NCBI GenBank assembly: GCA_046566145.1 | Contig: JBKHXF010000029.1 | Span: forward strand, 1 to 64,000 | Reading direction: 5' to 3' | Length of the DNA: 64,000 nucleotides | Origin: JBKHXF01 sp046566145 | GTDB taxonomy: Bacteria > Actinomycetota > Nitriliruptoria > Nitriliruptorales > Nitriliruptoraceae | Part shown: positions 1 to 8,453 of the stretch, one piece after another | Numbering within the stretch: the first letter of the stretch is position 1 | Layout: each line of letters begins with the position of its first letter | Made by a program: the position numbers and the translations under genes | Notes under the pieces: model-generated | Told to the model about the DNA's origin: nothing | The model's database searches: none | The model's input: only the letters and a program-made list of their open reading frames with translations

Positions 1-15
1 GGGGGGGGCCCCCCC
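1..15. repeat. G-tract/C-tract palindrome at window edge
   Basis: Eight G are followed directly by seven C, so the stretch is self-complementary. The next 100 bases up to the helicase start contain no gene. It could be the tail of a terminator for a gene lying outside the window, but nothing upstream is visible to test this. Confidence 0.35.
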
Positions 16-116
16 GCCGCCGCGGCGGGTCCGGTCGGACGTCGCAGCCGTGGGGTTCACTCGCGGCCGTCCCGCGAGCGTGACGCGACGTTCGCCCCGA
101 GCCGTCCGAGGCCCCC

Positions 117-1718
117 GTGCACCGTTCGCTGGCCGACGCCGTCGCCACGACGCTGGCGGACGCGCCCGAGGGGCTGACGGTGCGCGACCTGCTGCGGGCG
201 CTGCGCGCGGCGGGGCTCGAGCGCGCGTCCCGGTCGGCGGTGGAGCGCACCCTCGCCGAGGACGGGCGCTTCTCCCCGACCGGCCCCGTGCGCGACCCGA
301 AGGTCCGCTGGGTCGTGGAGGACGGCGGCGCGCCGGTCCGACGGGCGATCCGCGACGCCCCGCCCGGGCGGCGCGCGCCGGCGGTCGACGCGGCCCGACC
401 CCTCGACGGGCTGGACCTGCGCGACTGGCAGGTCGAGGCGTTCGCGGGGTGGGCCGCCGCCGGCTGCCGAGGCGTCGTCGAGGCGGTCACCGGCACCGGC
501 AAGACCCGGCTCGCCGTCGCGGCCGTCCGGGCGGCGCTGGCGCAGGGCGGCCGGGCGCTCGTGCTCGTGCCGACGCTCGACCTGCTCGACCAGTGGCGGC
601 GCGAGCTCGCCACACAGGTGCCGGGTGCCCGGCTCGGGCAGCTCGGAGGCGGCGCGGCCGACGACCTGCACGACCACGACGTCGTCGTCGCGACGCCGCA
701 CTCGGCCGCCGCCGTCCCGGTGGACCTCCCCGCCGGCGCGGTCGGGCTGCTCGTCGCCGACGAGGCGCACCGGTACGGCGCACCGACCTGGGGTGCCGCG
801 CTGCGCGAGACGTTCGCGATGCGGCTCGCCCTGACCGCGACCTACGAGCGCAACGACGACGGGCTCACCGAGGTGCTCGGGCCCTACTTCGGCGGGGTCG
901 TGTGCCAGTACGGCTACGACCGGGCCGTCCCCGACGGCGTCGTCGCGCCGTTCCGGATCGCGCTGGTCGGCACCGCCCTCGAGGACGCCGAGCGGGCGGC
1001 GTACGACACGCTCGACGCCGACGCGCGACGGTGGCGACGCGACCTGCTGGCGCGCGGCTACCCGCAGCACTGGCAGCGGCTCTTCGCCCGGGTGTCCGAG
1101 ACGGTCGCCCGCGCCGGCGGTGGGCACGGCGACGACGCGGAGGTCCGGGCCTGCCGTGCCTACCTCGCCGCGGTGCGCGGCCGCCGGGACGTCGCGGCGA
1201 ACGCCGCCGGCAAGCTCGCCGTGTGCGACACCGTCGGGCCGGTGCTGGCCCGCACGGGCGCCCGCACCCTGGTGTTCACCGACACCGTCGACCAGGCGGA
1301 GCTCGCCGCCCGGGCGCTGTCGGCGCACGGGGTCGCCGCCGAGGAGGTCCACGGCGACCTGCCGGGCGAGAAGCGTCGCATCCGGCTCGCGCAGTTCCGC
1401 AACGGCAACCTCCAGGTCGTGGTCGCACCTCGGGTGCTCGACGAGGGCGTCGACGTCCCCGAGGCCGACCTCGCGCTGGTCCTCGCCGCGTTCCGCACCC
1501 GTCGCCAGATGGTCCAGCGGCTCGGGCGGGTCCTGCGGCTGAAGGCCGACGGGCGCGACGCCCGGCTGGTGCTGGTCCACGCGACCGACACCGCCGAGGA
1601 CCCGGCCAACGGCGGGCACCGAGACTTCCTCGCCGACGTGCGGCCGGTGGCCCGGGAGGTCGTGCGGATCGACGCCGACGACGAGCCCGACGCCCTGCCC
1701 CGCTGGCTGTCGACGTGA
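117..1718 (+). CDS. SF2 DEAD/DEAH-type helicase
   Basis: A 533-residue superfamily 2 helicase of the type III restriction/XPB-like class. Seen: Walker A TGTGKT at residues 125-130, a DEAH box (VADEAHRYG) in motif II, motif III-like ALTATYERND, and a C-terminal helicase domain with FTDTVDQ and motif VI QRLGRVLR. The first 90 residues look like a small winged-helix/HARE-like region (ADAPEGLTVRDLLRALR). Start is GTG preceded by GAGG and a C-rich spacer, the same initiation pattern as several other genes here. Its TGA overlaps the GTG of the next gene (GTGA), implying translational coupling. Role is inferred to be DNA unwinding or repair; no nuclease or methylase partner is nearby, so a restriction role is not supported. 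Confidence 0.85.
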   Translation: MHRSLADAVATTLADAPEGLTVRDLLRALRAAGLERASRSAVERTLAEDGRFSPTGPVRDPKVRWVVEDGGAPVRRAIRDAPPGRRAPAVDAARPLDGLDLRDWQVEAFAGWAAAGCRGVVEAVTGTGKTRLAVAAVRAALAQGGRALVLVPTLDLLDQWRRELATQVPGARLGQLGGGAADDLHDHDVVVATPHSAAAVPVDLPAGAVGLLVADEAHRYGAPTWGAALRETFAMRLALTATYERNDDGLTEVLGPYFGGVVCQYGYDRAVPDGVVAPFRIALVGTALEDAERAAYDTLDADARRWRRDLLARGYPQHWQRLFARVSETVARAGGGHGDDAEVRACRAYLAAVRGRRDVAANAAGKLAVCDTVGPVLARTGARTLVFTDTVDQAELAARALSAHGVAAEEVHGDLPGEKRRIRLAQFRNGNLQVVVAPRVLDEGVDVPEADLALVLAAFRTRRQMVQRLGRVLRLKADGRDARLVLVHATDTAEDPANGGHRDFLADVRPVAREVVRIDADDEPDALPRWLST

Positions 1719-2854
1719 CCGGGACCGGTCGGGTGGAGGTGCCCGACGCCGGTGCCGCGTCGGGCGCACGGCTGGTCGGCGTCGACGTCGCCCGGTGGCT
1801 CGCGATCCTCGGCATGGTGACGGTGCACGTCGGCCCCTACCGCGACGTGCCGCCCGGCCCAGCAGGCGACCTGTGGCAGCTGCCGTGGGGCCGTGCGTCG
1901 GTGCTGTTCGTCGTCCTCGCCGGCCTCGGCGTCGGGCTGCTCGAGCGCCGCTCCCCCACCCGTGAGGTCCGCGCCCGGCTGGTGTGGCGCGCCGTGTGGC
2001 TGGTGCCGCTGGGGCTGTGGCTGCAGGAGCTCGACACCCCGGTCGCCGTGATCCTGCAGTACTACGGCCTGTACTTCCTCGCGCTGGTCGCGTACGTGGG
2101 GCGTCGCGGCCGGACGCTTCTCGTGCACGCGGCCGGCTGGGCCGTGCTCGGCGCGGTGGTGGTGACGGCCCTGCGCGTCCGGGCGCCCCACCTCGTCGCA
2201 CCGCTCGGCGGCGACCCGCCGCTGCCCGTCGCCCTCGTCGCCGGCGGGTTCTACCCGCTGGTGTCGTGGCTCGGCCCGATGCTCGCGGGGCTGTGGCTCG
2301 GACGACGCGACCTCGCCCGACCGGACCTGTGGCGTCGGCTCGTGGTCGTCGGCGCGACCGTGGCCGTGGGCGTGCACCTCGGCGCGGTGGGGCTGCAGCG
2401 CCTGCTGGGCGTGCGGCCGCCGGCGGAGCAGCGCAGCTGGGCGTGGATGCTGTCGGTGGAGCAGCACGCCGACGTGGTGCCGTCCGTGGTCGCGGCCCTC
2501 GGCGCCGCCGCGGCGGTGCTCGGAGCGTGCCTGTGGCTCGCGGACCGGGCCGGGCGGTGGCTCGCGACGGCGGTCGCAGGCGGCCGGCTCGCGCTCACGA
2601 CCTACGTGGGCCACCTGCTGGTGTTCCAGCTCGCGCCGGGCGTCCTGCCGGTCGACTCGGTCGCGCACGGCTGGAGGCGGCTCGCGCAGTTCGTGGTGCT
2701 CACGAGCCTGCTGCCGTGGCTGTGGCTGCAGGTGCGGCCCCGCGGCCCGTTGGAGGGGCTGGTCCGCTGGCCGTGGCGACGCGTCGTGCTGCCCGTGGTC
2801 CGCCGGGTCGGCGCGCGTGACGCGGCACCCGCCGAGCCCGGGCCCGGCGGGTGA
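1715..2854 (+). CDS. Heparan-alpha-glucosaminide N-acetyltransferase-like / DUF418-type membrane protein
   Basis: A 379-residue polytopic membrane protein with about ten hydrophobic segments. The N-terminal signature RLVGVDVARWLAILGMVTVH is typical of the DUF1624/HGSNAT catalytic family and the related DUF418 proteins, which are membrane acyltransferases or of unknown substrate. GTG at 1715 shares four bases with the helicase stop, which decides the start; an open frame continues upstream but has no credible initiation site. A C-terminal basic tail (RWPWRRVVLPVVRR) follows the last helix. Substrate cannot be told from sequence. The coupling to a helicase is probably only positional. Confidence 0.75.
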   Translation: MTGTGRVEVPDAGAASGARLVGVDVARWLAILGMVTVHVGPYRDVPPGPAGDLWQLPWGRASVLFVVLAGLGVGLLERRSPTREVRARLVWRAVWLVPLGLWLQELDTPVAVILQYYGLYFLALVAYVGRRGRTLLVHAAGWAVLGAVVVTALRVRAPHLVAPLGGDPPLPVALVAGGFYPLVSWLGPMLAGLWLGRRDLARPDLWRRLVVVGATVAVGVHLGAVGLQRLLGVRPPAEQRSWAWMLSVEQHADVVPSVVAALGAAAAVLGACLWLADRAGRWLATAVAGGRLALTTYVGHLLVFQLAPGVLPVDSVAHGWRRLAQFVVLTSLLPWLWLQVRPRGPLEGLVRWPWRRVVLPVVRRVGARDAAPAEPGPGG

Positions 2855-2869
2855 GCGGCGCGCGTGCCG

Positions 2870-3355
2870 TCAGACGGGCGCGCCTCGGTCGAGGAACCGC
2901 ACCCCGGCGTGGCGCTCCATCCGGTGGTGCGCCCAGAACCGCCAGTGCAGGGACGACACGACCATGAGGGCGAGCCCGGTCGGGTCGTCGACGACGGCGA
3001 GGCGCGCCTCGTCGTCGTCGAGGTGCTCGACGCGCTGCAGCCCCGCCATGCCGCCGGCGAGCGCCCCGAACGCCGCGCCGCCGAAGGCGAGCAGCACCCA
3101 GGTCACCACCGTCGGGGTGGTGAGCAGCGCCGTCACGAGCAGCCCGACGAGCGCGCCGACCGCGGCGCCGGCGGCGGCACCCCGCCGCAACCCACCGGCC
3201 TCCTCGTGCAGGCGCTCGTCGAGCAGGGGGTAGCGACCGCGCTCGACCTCGCGGACGTCGATCTCGTCGTCGGGCACGTGCTGACGCAGCTCGGTGACGA
3301 TGTCGTCGACCTCGTCGCGGGGCACGAGCGCGTACAGGGCCTCGGAGACGGCCAT
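2870..3355 (-). CDS. Two-helix glycine-rich membrane protein, unknown function
   Basis: A 161-residue protein. The first 60 residues are soluble and acidic/basic mixed (EALYALVPRDEVDDIV). Two Gly/Ala-rich membrane segments follow around residues 63-83 and 86-108, with GxxxG spacing (GALAGGMAGL). The C-terminus is soluble and His/Arg rich (HWRFWAHHRMERH). The ATG has a good ribosome site GGGAGG about six bases upstream. This architecture is common in stress-related general membrane proteins but I do not recognise the family. It converges with the acyltransferase-like gene and diverges from iadA. Confidence 0.65.
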   Translation of the reverse strand: MAVSEALYALVPRDEVDDIVTELRQHVPDDEIDVREVERGRYPLLDERLHEEAGGLRRGAAAGAAVGALVGLLVTALLTTPTVVTWVLLAFGGAAFGALAGGMAGLQRVEHLDDDEARLAVVDDPTGLALMVVSSLHWRFWAHHRMERHAGVRFLDRGAPV

Positions 3356-3463
3356 GGTGGACCTCCCGCGTGCACGCGGGTGGCGCCGCACCAGCCCCGC
3401 CGGCCGGTGCGTGACGCGGCCCGCACGAGCATCGTGCCACACCCCGGACGTGCGGGGCCCGGT

Positions 3464-3469
3464 TACGCT
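3464..3469 (+). promoter_or_regulatory. -10 hexamer of a leaderless promoter for the isoaspartyl dipeptidase gene
   Basis: TACGCT ends seven bases before the ATG at 3477, so transcription would begin at or next to the A of the start codon. No Shine-Dalgarno sequence lies between. The identical hexamer with the identical spacing precedes dnaG at 41490-41495. No -35 element is recognisable. Confidence 0.6.
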
Positions 3470-3476
3470 CCGCCGG

Positions 3477-4661
3477 ATGCTGACCCTCCTCCGCGCCGCC
3501 GACCTGCACGCGCCCACGCCCGTGGGGGTCGTGGACGTCCTCGTGGCCGGTGACCGGGTGGTCCACGTCGGGACGGCCGAGGACGTCCTCGGGGCCGGCG
3601 CCCGCGTCACCACGGTCGACCTCGACGGTCGGACCGTCGTGCCGGGGCTCGTCGACGCGCACGTGCACGTCACCGGCGGGGGCGGGGAGGCCGGGCCGGC
3701 GTCGTCCGTCCCGCCGCTGCCGCTGACCGCGTGCACCACCGCCGGGACGACCACCGTCGTGGGCCTGCTCGGCACCGACGACGAGGTCCGCACCACCGCG
3801 TCGTTGCTCGCCCGCGTCCGGGCGCTGCGCCAGCAGGGGCTGTCGGCGTGGGCGTGGACCGGCGGGTACCACCTCCCCCCGACGACCCTGACCGGCAGCG
3901 TCCGCGGCGACGTCGTCCACCTCGACCCGGTCATCGGCGTGGGCGAGGTCGCGATCTCCGACCACCGGTCGAGCCAGCCCACCCTCGACGACCTGCTTCG
4001 CGTCGCCGCCGAGGCGCACGTCGGCGGGCTGCTGGCCGGCAAGGCGGGCGTCGTGCACCTGCACGTCGGTGACGGCCCCCGCGGCCTCGAGCTCGTCCGC
4101 GAGGCGCTGGCGGTCTCCGAGCTCCCCGCGTCGGTGTGGCACCCGACCCACGTGAACCGCCGCACGGCGCTCTTCGAGGAGGCGCTCGACCTGACCCGCG
4201 CCGGCGTCACCGTCGACGTCACCGCGTTCCCCGTCGCCGACGGCGAGGACGCCCTCGACGCGCCGGCGGCCGTCGCCGTGTTCCTCGACGCCGGACTGCC
4301 GGTCGAGCGGCTCACCGTGTCGTCCGACGCCGGCGGGAGCCTGCCCGAGTTCGACGCCGACGGCCGGGTCACCCGCGTCGGCGTCGGGCAGCCCCGGGCG
4401 CTCGTCGAGGCCCTCGCCGCGCTCGTCGCCGACGGTCGGGCGCTCGGCGACGTCCTGCCCGCGTTCACCTCGTCGCCGGCCCGGCACCTGCGCCTGCCCG
4501 ACGTCGGCACCGTCGCCGCCGGCAGCCGTGCCGACCTCGTCGTCCTGGGCGACGACGACCTGCCGACCGACGTGCTCGCCGGCGGCACCTGGCACCTGCG
4601 CGACGGCGCCCCCGCGCTCCCCACCTCGACCGACTCCCCCGCCCCCGAGCTGGAGCCCTGA
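3477..4661 (+). CDS. iadA: Isoaspartyl dipeptidase (beta-aspartyl peptidase, IadA type)
   Basis: A 394-residue amidohydrolase-fold metallopeptidase that cleaves beta-aspartyl dipeptides. Metal ligands are visible as HVH (H62, H64), with later HLHV, PTHVNR and the aspartate in SSDAGGSLP; GEVAISDHRSSQP is a hallmark of IadA. Length matches the family. The start at 3477 is chosen over an upstream open frame because the family begins about 20 residues before the first beta strand and a -10 box sits seven bases upstream (leaderless). The stop overlaps the start of cyanophycinase by one base (TGATG). In this context the likely substrate is beta-Asp-Arg released from cyanophycin, giving free Asp and Arg in the cytoplasm; the context is inference, the family assignment is firm. 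Confidence 0.92.
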   Translation: MLTLLRAADLHAPTPVGVVDVLVAGDRVVHVGTAEDVLGAGARVTTVDLDGRTVVPGLVDAHVHVTGGGGEAGPASSVPPLPLTACTTAGTTTVVGLLGTDDEVRTTASLLARVRALRQQGLSAWAWTGGYHLPPTTLTGSVRGDVVHLDPVIGVGEVAISDHRSSQPTLDDLLRVAAEAHVGGLLAGKAGVVHLHVGDGPRGLELVREALAVSELPASVWHPTHVNRRTALFEEALDLTRAGVTVDVTAFPVADGEDALDAPAAVAVFLDAGLPVERLTVSSDAGGSLPEFDADGRVTRVGVGQPRALVEALAALVADGRALGDVLPAFTSSPARHLRLPDVGTVAAGSRADLVVLGDDDLPTDVLAGGTWHLRDGAPALPTSTDSPAPELEP

Positions 4662-5473
4662 TGCCCTCCCGCCCCGCCGCCGACGACGCCCGTGGCTACC
4701 TGATCCCCATCGGCGGCGCCGAGGACCACCGGCACAAGGTGATCCTCGAGCGCTTCGTGGACCTGTGCGGCGGCGAGGACGCCGTCATCGCGATCCTCCC
4801 GACCGCGTCGCGGATGAAGGACACGGGCTCGCGCTACGTGGAGGCGTTCGACGACCTCGGCGTGGCCGACGCCGTGAGCCTGCCCATCCGCGTCCGCAGC
4901 GACGCCCGCGACGAGCGCTACGTCGCCGAGCTCGAGCGCGCCACCGGGATCTTCATCACCGGCGGCGACCAGCTCCGGCTCGCCACCGTCATCGGCGGCA
5001 CGCCGGTGGCGCAGGCCATCCGCCGGCGCCACGCCGAGGGTGTCCACGTCGCCGGCACCTCCGCCGGCGCGGCCATCCAGCCCGAGCACATGATCGCCGG
5101 CGGCGAGGCCGGACCGACCCCCGAGGCCGAGCTCGTCACGCTGGCGCCGGGCCTCGGGCTGACCAACAAGGTCGTCGTCGACCAGCACTTCCGGCAGCGC
5201 GACCGGCTCGGGCGGCTGCTCACCGCGGTCTCCTTCAACCCGTTCCTCGTGGGGCTCGGGATCGACGAGGACACCGCGGCCTTCATCGGCCCCGACGACG
5301 TCCTCGAGGTCGTGGGCTCGGGTGCGGTGACGATCGTCGACCCGGCCGAGCTCGACCACTCGTCGATGGCGGCGGCCCGCGGCACGGACCCGGTGTCGCT
5401 CATCGACCTGCGCCTGCACGTGCTCGTCGCCGGCGGGCGGTACGACCTCACCACGCGGACCGCCTCCCTGTAG
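4661..5473 (+). CDS. cphB: Cyanophycinase
   Basis: A 270-residue S51-type serine peptidase that hydrolyses cyanophycin to beta-Asp-Arg dipeptides. The nucleophile elbow GTSAGA places the catalytic serine at residue 134. FITGGDQLRL and DQHFRQRDRLGRL are strongly conserved cyanophycinase segments. No signal peptide, so it acts on intracellular granules. The ATG overlaps the last base of the dipeptidase stop, so the two degradative enzymes are translated as a coupled pair. About 96 bases separate it from cphA, where a -10 box suggests independent synthesis and degradation transcripts. Confidence 0.95.
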   Translation: MPSRPAADDARGYLIPIGGAEDHRHKVILERFVDLCGGEDAVIAILPTASRMKDTGSRYVEAFDDLGVADAVSLPIRVRSDARDERYVAELERATGIFITGGDQLRLATVIGGTPVAQAIRRRHAEGVHVAGTSAGAAIQPEHMIAGGEAGPTPEAELVTLAPGLGLTNKVVVDQHFRQRDRLGRLLTAVSFNPFLVGLGIDEDTAAFIGPDDVLEVVGSGAVTIVDPAELDHSSMAAARGTDPVSLIDLRLHVLVAGGRYDLTTRTASL

Positions 5474-5510
5474 GCGCGCGCACCTGCGGCCGGGGGGCAC
5501 CGGCAGCGCC

Positions 5511-5516
5511 TAGCGT
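5511..5516 (+). promoter_or_regulatory. -10 hexamer upstream of cphA
   Basis: TAGCGT lies 53 bases before the GTG of cphA, giving a predicted leader near 47 bases that carries CTGAGGA a few bases before the start. Sits in the only sizeable gap of the cyanophycin locus. No -35 seen. Confidence 0.45.
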
Positions 5517-5569
5517 CCGGCCCCGACCCGAGCGCACCCCCCGCCCCCGAGCGCACCTGAGGACGTGCC

Positions 5570-8446
5570 GTGCAGATCCTGTCGACCAACGTCTACGTCG
5601 GTCCCAACCAGTACGCCCACTTCCCGGTGATCCGGCACGTCATCGACCTGGGCCCGCTGGAGGCCTGGCCGACGGGCCGGCTCGGCGAGGCGTTCCGCAC
5701 CGGGCTGGTCGAGCGGCTGCCGGGGCTGGCCGAGCACGGCTGCTCCTACGGCGAGCCCGGCGGGTTCGTACGGCGGCTCACCGACGACGAGGGCACCTGG
5801 CTCGGTCACGTGTGGGAGCACGTCACCCTTGAGCTGCAGCAGGTCGCCGGCATCCGCGACGTCACGTTCGGCAAGACCCGGTCCGTCGCCGACCGGCCGG
5901 GCGTGTACGACATGGTGTTCGCGTACGGCGAGCGGGAGGTCGGGCTCGAGGCCGCCGAGGTCGGGCGACAGCTCCTGCTCGACCTGCTCCCGCCGGAGGC
6001 CCGCGACGAGGTGGCCGCGAGCGGGCTCGACGTCCCCGAGGTCGTCCACCTCGACTGGGACGAGGCGCGCGACGACCTGATCCGCTTCGCGCAGCGACGG
6101 GAGCTCGGCCCGTCGACGGCCTCCATCGTGCAGGCGGCCAGGGACCGCGACATCCCGTGGCTGCGGCTCAACCGCTACTCGTTGGTGCAGTTCGGCCACG
6201 GCGTCCACCAGAAGCGCATCCAGGCGACGGTGACGTCCGAGACACGCCACATCGCCGTCGAGATCGCCTCCGACAAGGAGGAGACCTCCACGCTGCTGCG
6301 CGACCTCGGCCTCCCCGTCCCCGAGCAGCGGCTCGTGCAGACCGAGCGGGAGGCGATCCGTGCCGCCCGCCGCATCGGCTACCCGGTCGTCGTGAAGCCG
6401 CTCGACGCGAACCACGGCCGCGGCGTCTCGATCGACCTCGGCGACGACGACGCGGTCGTCACGGCGTTCGCCGAGGCCCAGCGGTTCGGGCGCTCGTCCT
6501 CGGTGATCGTCGAGAGCTACGTGCGCGGGTTCGACCACCGGATGCTGGTCGTCGACGGGCGCCTCGTGGCCGTGGCGAAGCGGGTGCCCGGCCACGTCGT
6601 CGGCGACGGTCGCTCGACCATCGCCGAGCTCGTCGAGGAGGTCAACGCCGACCCGCGCCGCGGCGTCGGCCACGAGAAGGTCCTGACCCGCATCGAGTTC
6701 GACGCGCAGGCCGAGCGCCTGCTGGAGGCGGCCGGGTACACGACCGGGACGGTCCTGCCCGACGGGGAGACGTTCTTCCTGCGCTCCACCGCGAACCTGT
6801 CGACCGGCGGCACCGCCATCGACCTGACCGACGTCGTCCACCCCGACAACCGGCTGATGGCCGAGCGGGCCGTGCAGGCCGTCGGGCTCGACGTCGGCGG
6901 CGTCGACTTCCTCACCACCGACGTGACGCGGTCGTGGAAGGACGTCGGCGGGGCCATCGTCGAGGTCAACGCCGCGCCGGGGTTCCGCATGCACGTCGCC
7001 CCGTCCGAGGGTCGCCCGCGCGACGTCGCCGGCGCCGTGATGGACATGCTGTTCCCGCCCGGGACCCCGGCTCGGATCCCGATCGCGGCCATCACCGGCA
7101 CGAACGGCAAGACCACCACCTCCCGCATGGTCGCCCACATCCTGAAGGGCACCGGCGAGACGGTCGGCATGACCTCCACCGACGGCGTCTACATCGACGG
7201 GCAGCTCACCGTGAAGGGTGACATGACCGGCCCGACCGCGGCCCGCATGGTCCTGCGCGACCCGAAGGTCTCGGTGGCCGTCATGGAGACGGCCCGGGGC
7301 GGGCTGCTCCGCGCCGGCATGGGCTACCGCCGCTGCGACGTCGGTGCCGTGCTCAACGTCTCCGCCGACCACCTCGGCATCCGCGGCATCGACACCGTCG
7401 AGCAGCTCGCTGCCATCAAGCGCATCGTCGTCGAGGTCGCCCGCGACACCGCGGTGCTCAACGCCGACGACCCGCTGTGCCTCGAGATGGCCGACCACAC
7501 CGACGCCGAGCACATCTGCTACGTGACGATGCTGCCGGAGCACGACCTCGTGAAGGCCCACATCCGTGCGGAGGGACGGGCCGTCGTGCTCGAGAAGGGC
7601 CTCAACGGCGACATGATCACGATCCACGACCGGGGCGCCCACATCCCGTTGCTGTGGACCCACCTCGTGCCGGCGACGCTGGAGGGCCGGGCGCGCCACA
7701 ACGTGCAGAACGCGATGTTCGCGACCGCCATCGCCTACGCGATGGGCGTCGGGCTCGAGGACATCCGCACCGGGCTGCGGACCTTCGACACCACGTTCTT
7801 CCAGGCCCCGGGCCGGATGAACCTCTACACCGAGCACCCGTTCCGGGTCCTGCTCGACTACGCGCACAACCCCGCCGCCATCGCCACGGTGTGCGACACG
7901 GTCAGCCGGTTCGACGTCGACGGTCGGCGCACGGTGGTGCTCACCGCCCCGGGCGACCGCCGCGACGAGGACATCACCGCGATCGCCACCATCGCGGCCC
8001 GGCACTTCGACCGGTTCGTGCTGAAGGTCGACGACGACCGCCGGGGGCGCGGCGAGGACGAGGTCCCGCGGATCCAGCGCGAGGCCCTGCTCGCCGCTGG
8101 CGTCGACGAGGACCGGATCGAGGTGGTGCTCGACGAGCAGGAGGCCGTCGCCCACGCGCTGGCGACCGCCGCGCCGGGCGACCTCGTGGTCGTGTTCGGC
8201 GACGACATCACGCGCTGCTGGAAGCAGATCATCCGGTTCGACCCGACCGGCGGGGCCGGCCGCGGCACCCGGACCGACGACGCGCCGGCGGACGCGACGA
8301 CCGACCCCGCACCGGAGACCGGCGCGACCACGGACGCCGCCCCGACCCCGACCCCGGCCCCGACCGTGCCCGTGCTCGACCTCCCGAGCGACCGGCTGGT
8401 CCGCGACGAGCGCGGCGTCCGGCTCGCGCGCGAGACGGAGGACTGA
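5570..8446 (+). CDS. cphA: Cyanophycin synthetase
   Basis: A 958-residue enzyme that builds multi-L-arginyl-poly-L-aspartate by alternating ATP-dependent addition of Asp and Arg. Domains in order: N domain about 1-165, with VGPNQYAHF near the start and an HxxEH motif (H80, E83, H84) in HVWEHVTLELQ; ATP-grasp about 215-470, with GYPVVVKPLDANHGRG around K276; Mur-ligase domain about 490-885, with P-loop GTNGKT at 510-515, HNVQNA and LLDYAHNPAA. The N-domain HxxEH corresponds to the metal-site region reported to trim polymer into primers. An unusual Pro/Thr/Ala-rich tail of about 40 residues (895-935) makes it longer than most family members. GTG start with CTGAGGA upstream. Followed after seven bases by the second Mur ligase. 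Confidence 0.95.
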   Translation: MQILSTNVYVGPNQYAHFPVIRHVIDLGPLEAWPTGRLGEAFRTGLVERLPGLAEHGCSYGEPGGFVRRLTDDEGTWLGHVWEHVTLELQQVAGIRDVTFGKTRSVADRPGVYDMVFAYGEREVGLEAAEVGRQLLLDLLPPEARDEVAASGLDVPEVVHLDWDEARDDLIRFAQRRELGPSTASIVQAARDRDIPWLRLNRYSLVQFGHGVHQKRIQATVTSETRHIAVEIASDKEETSTLLRDLGLPVPEQRLVQTEREAIRAARRIGYPVVVKPLDANHGRGVSIDLGDDDAVVTAFAEAQRFGRSSSVIVESYVRGFDHRMLVVDGRLVAVAKRVPGHVVGDGRSTIAELVEEVNADPRRGVGHEKVLTRIEFDAQAERLLEAAGYTTGTVLPDGETFFLRSTANLSTGGTAIDLTDVVHPDNRLMAERAVQAVGLDVGGVDFLTTDVTRSWKDVGGAIVEVNAAPGFRMHVAPSEGRPRDVAGAVMDMLFPPGTPARIPIAAITGTNGKTTTSRMVAHILKGTGETVGMTSTDGVYIDGQLTVKGDMTGPTAARMVLRDPKVSVAVMETARGGLLRAGMGYRRCDVGAVLNVSADHLGIRGIDTVEQLAAIKRIVVEVARDTAVLNADDPLCLEMADHTDAEHICYVTMLPEHDLVKAHIRAEGRAVVLEKGLNGDMITIHDRGAHIPLLWTHLVPATLEGRARHNVQNAMFATAIAYAMGVGLEDIRTGLRTFDTTFFQAPGRMNLYTEHPFRVLLDYAHNPAAIATVCDTVSRFDVDGRRTVVLTAPGDRRDEDITAIATIAARHFDRFVLKVDDDRRGRGEDEVPRIQREALLAAGVDEDRIEVVLDEQEAVAHALATAAPGDLVVVFGDDITRCWKQIIRFDPTGGAGRGTRTDDAPADATTDPAPETGATTDAAPTPTPAPTVPVLDLPSDRLVRDERGVRLARETED

Positions 8447-8453
8447 ACGACAC

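Noticed and set aside
57..2201. Very long minus-strand open frame opposite the helicase
   Set aside because: Arg/Gly/Pro-rich translation without domains; antisense shadow produced by high GC content.
117..2854. Restriction or anti-phage system around the helicase
   Set aside because: No nuclease, methylase or effector gene is present; the neighbour is an acyltransferase-like membrane protein.
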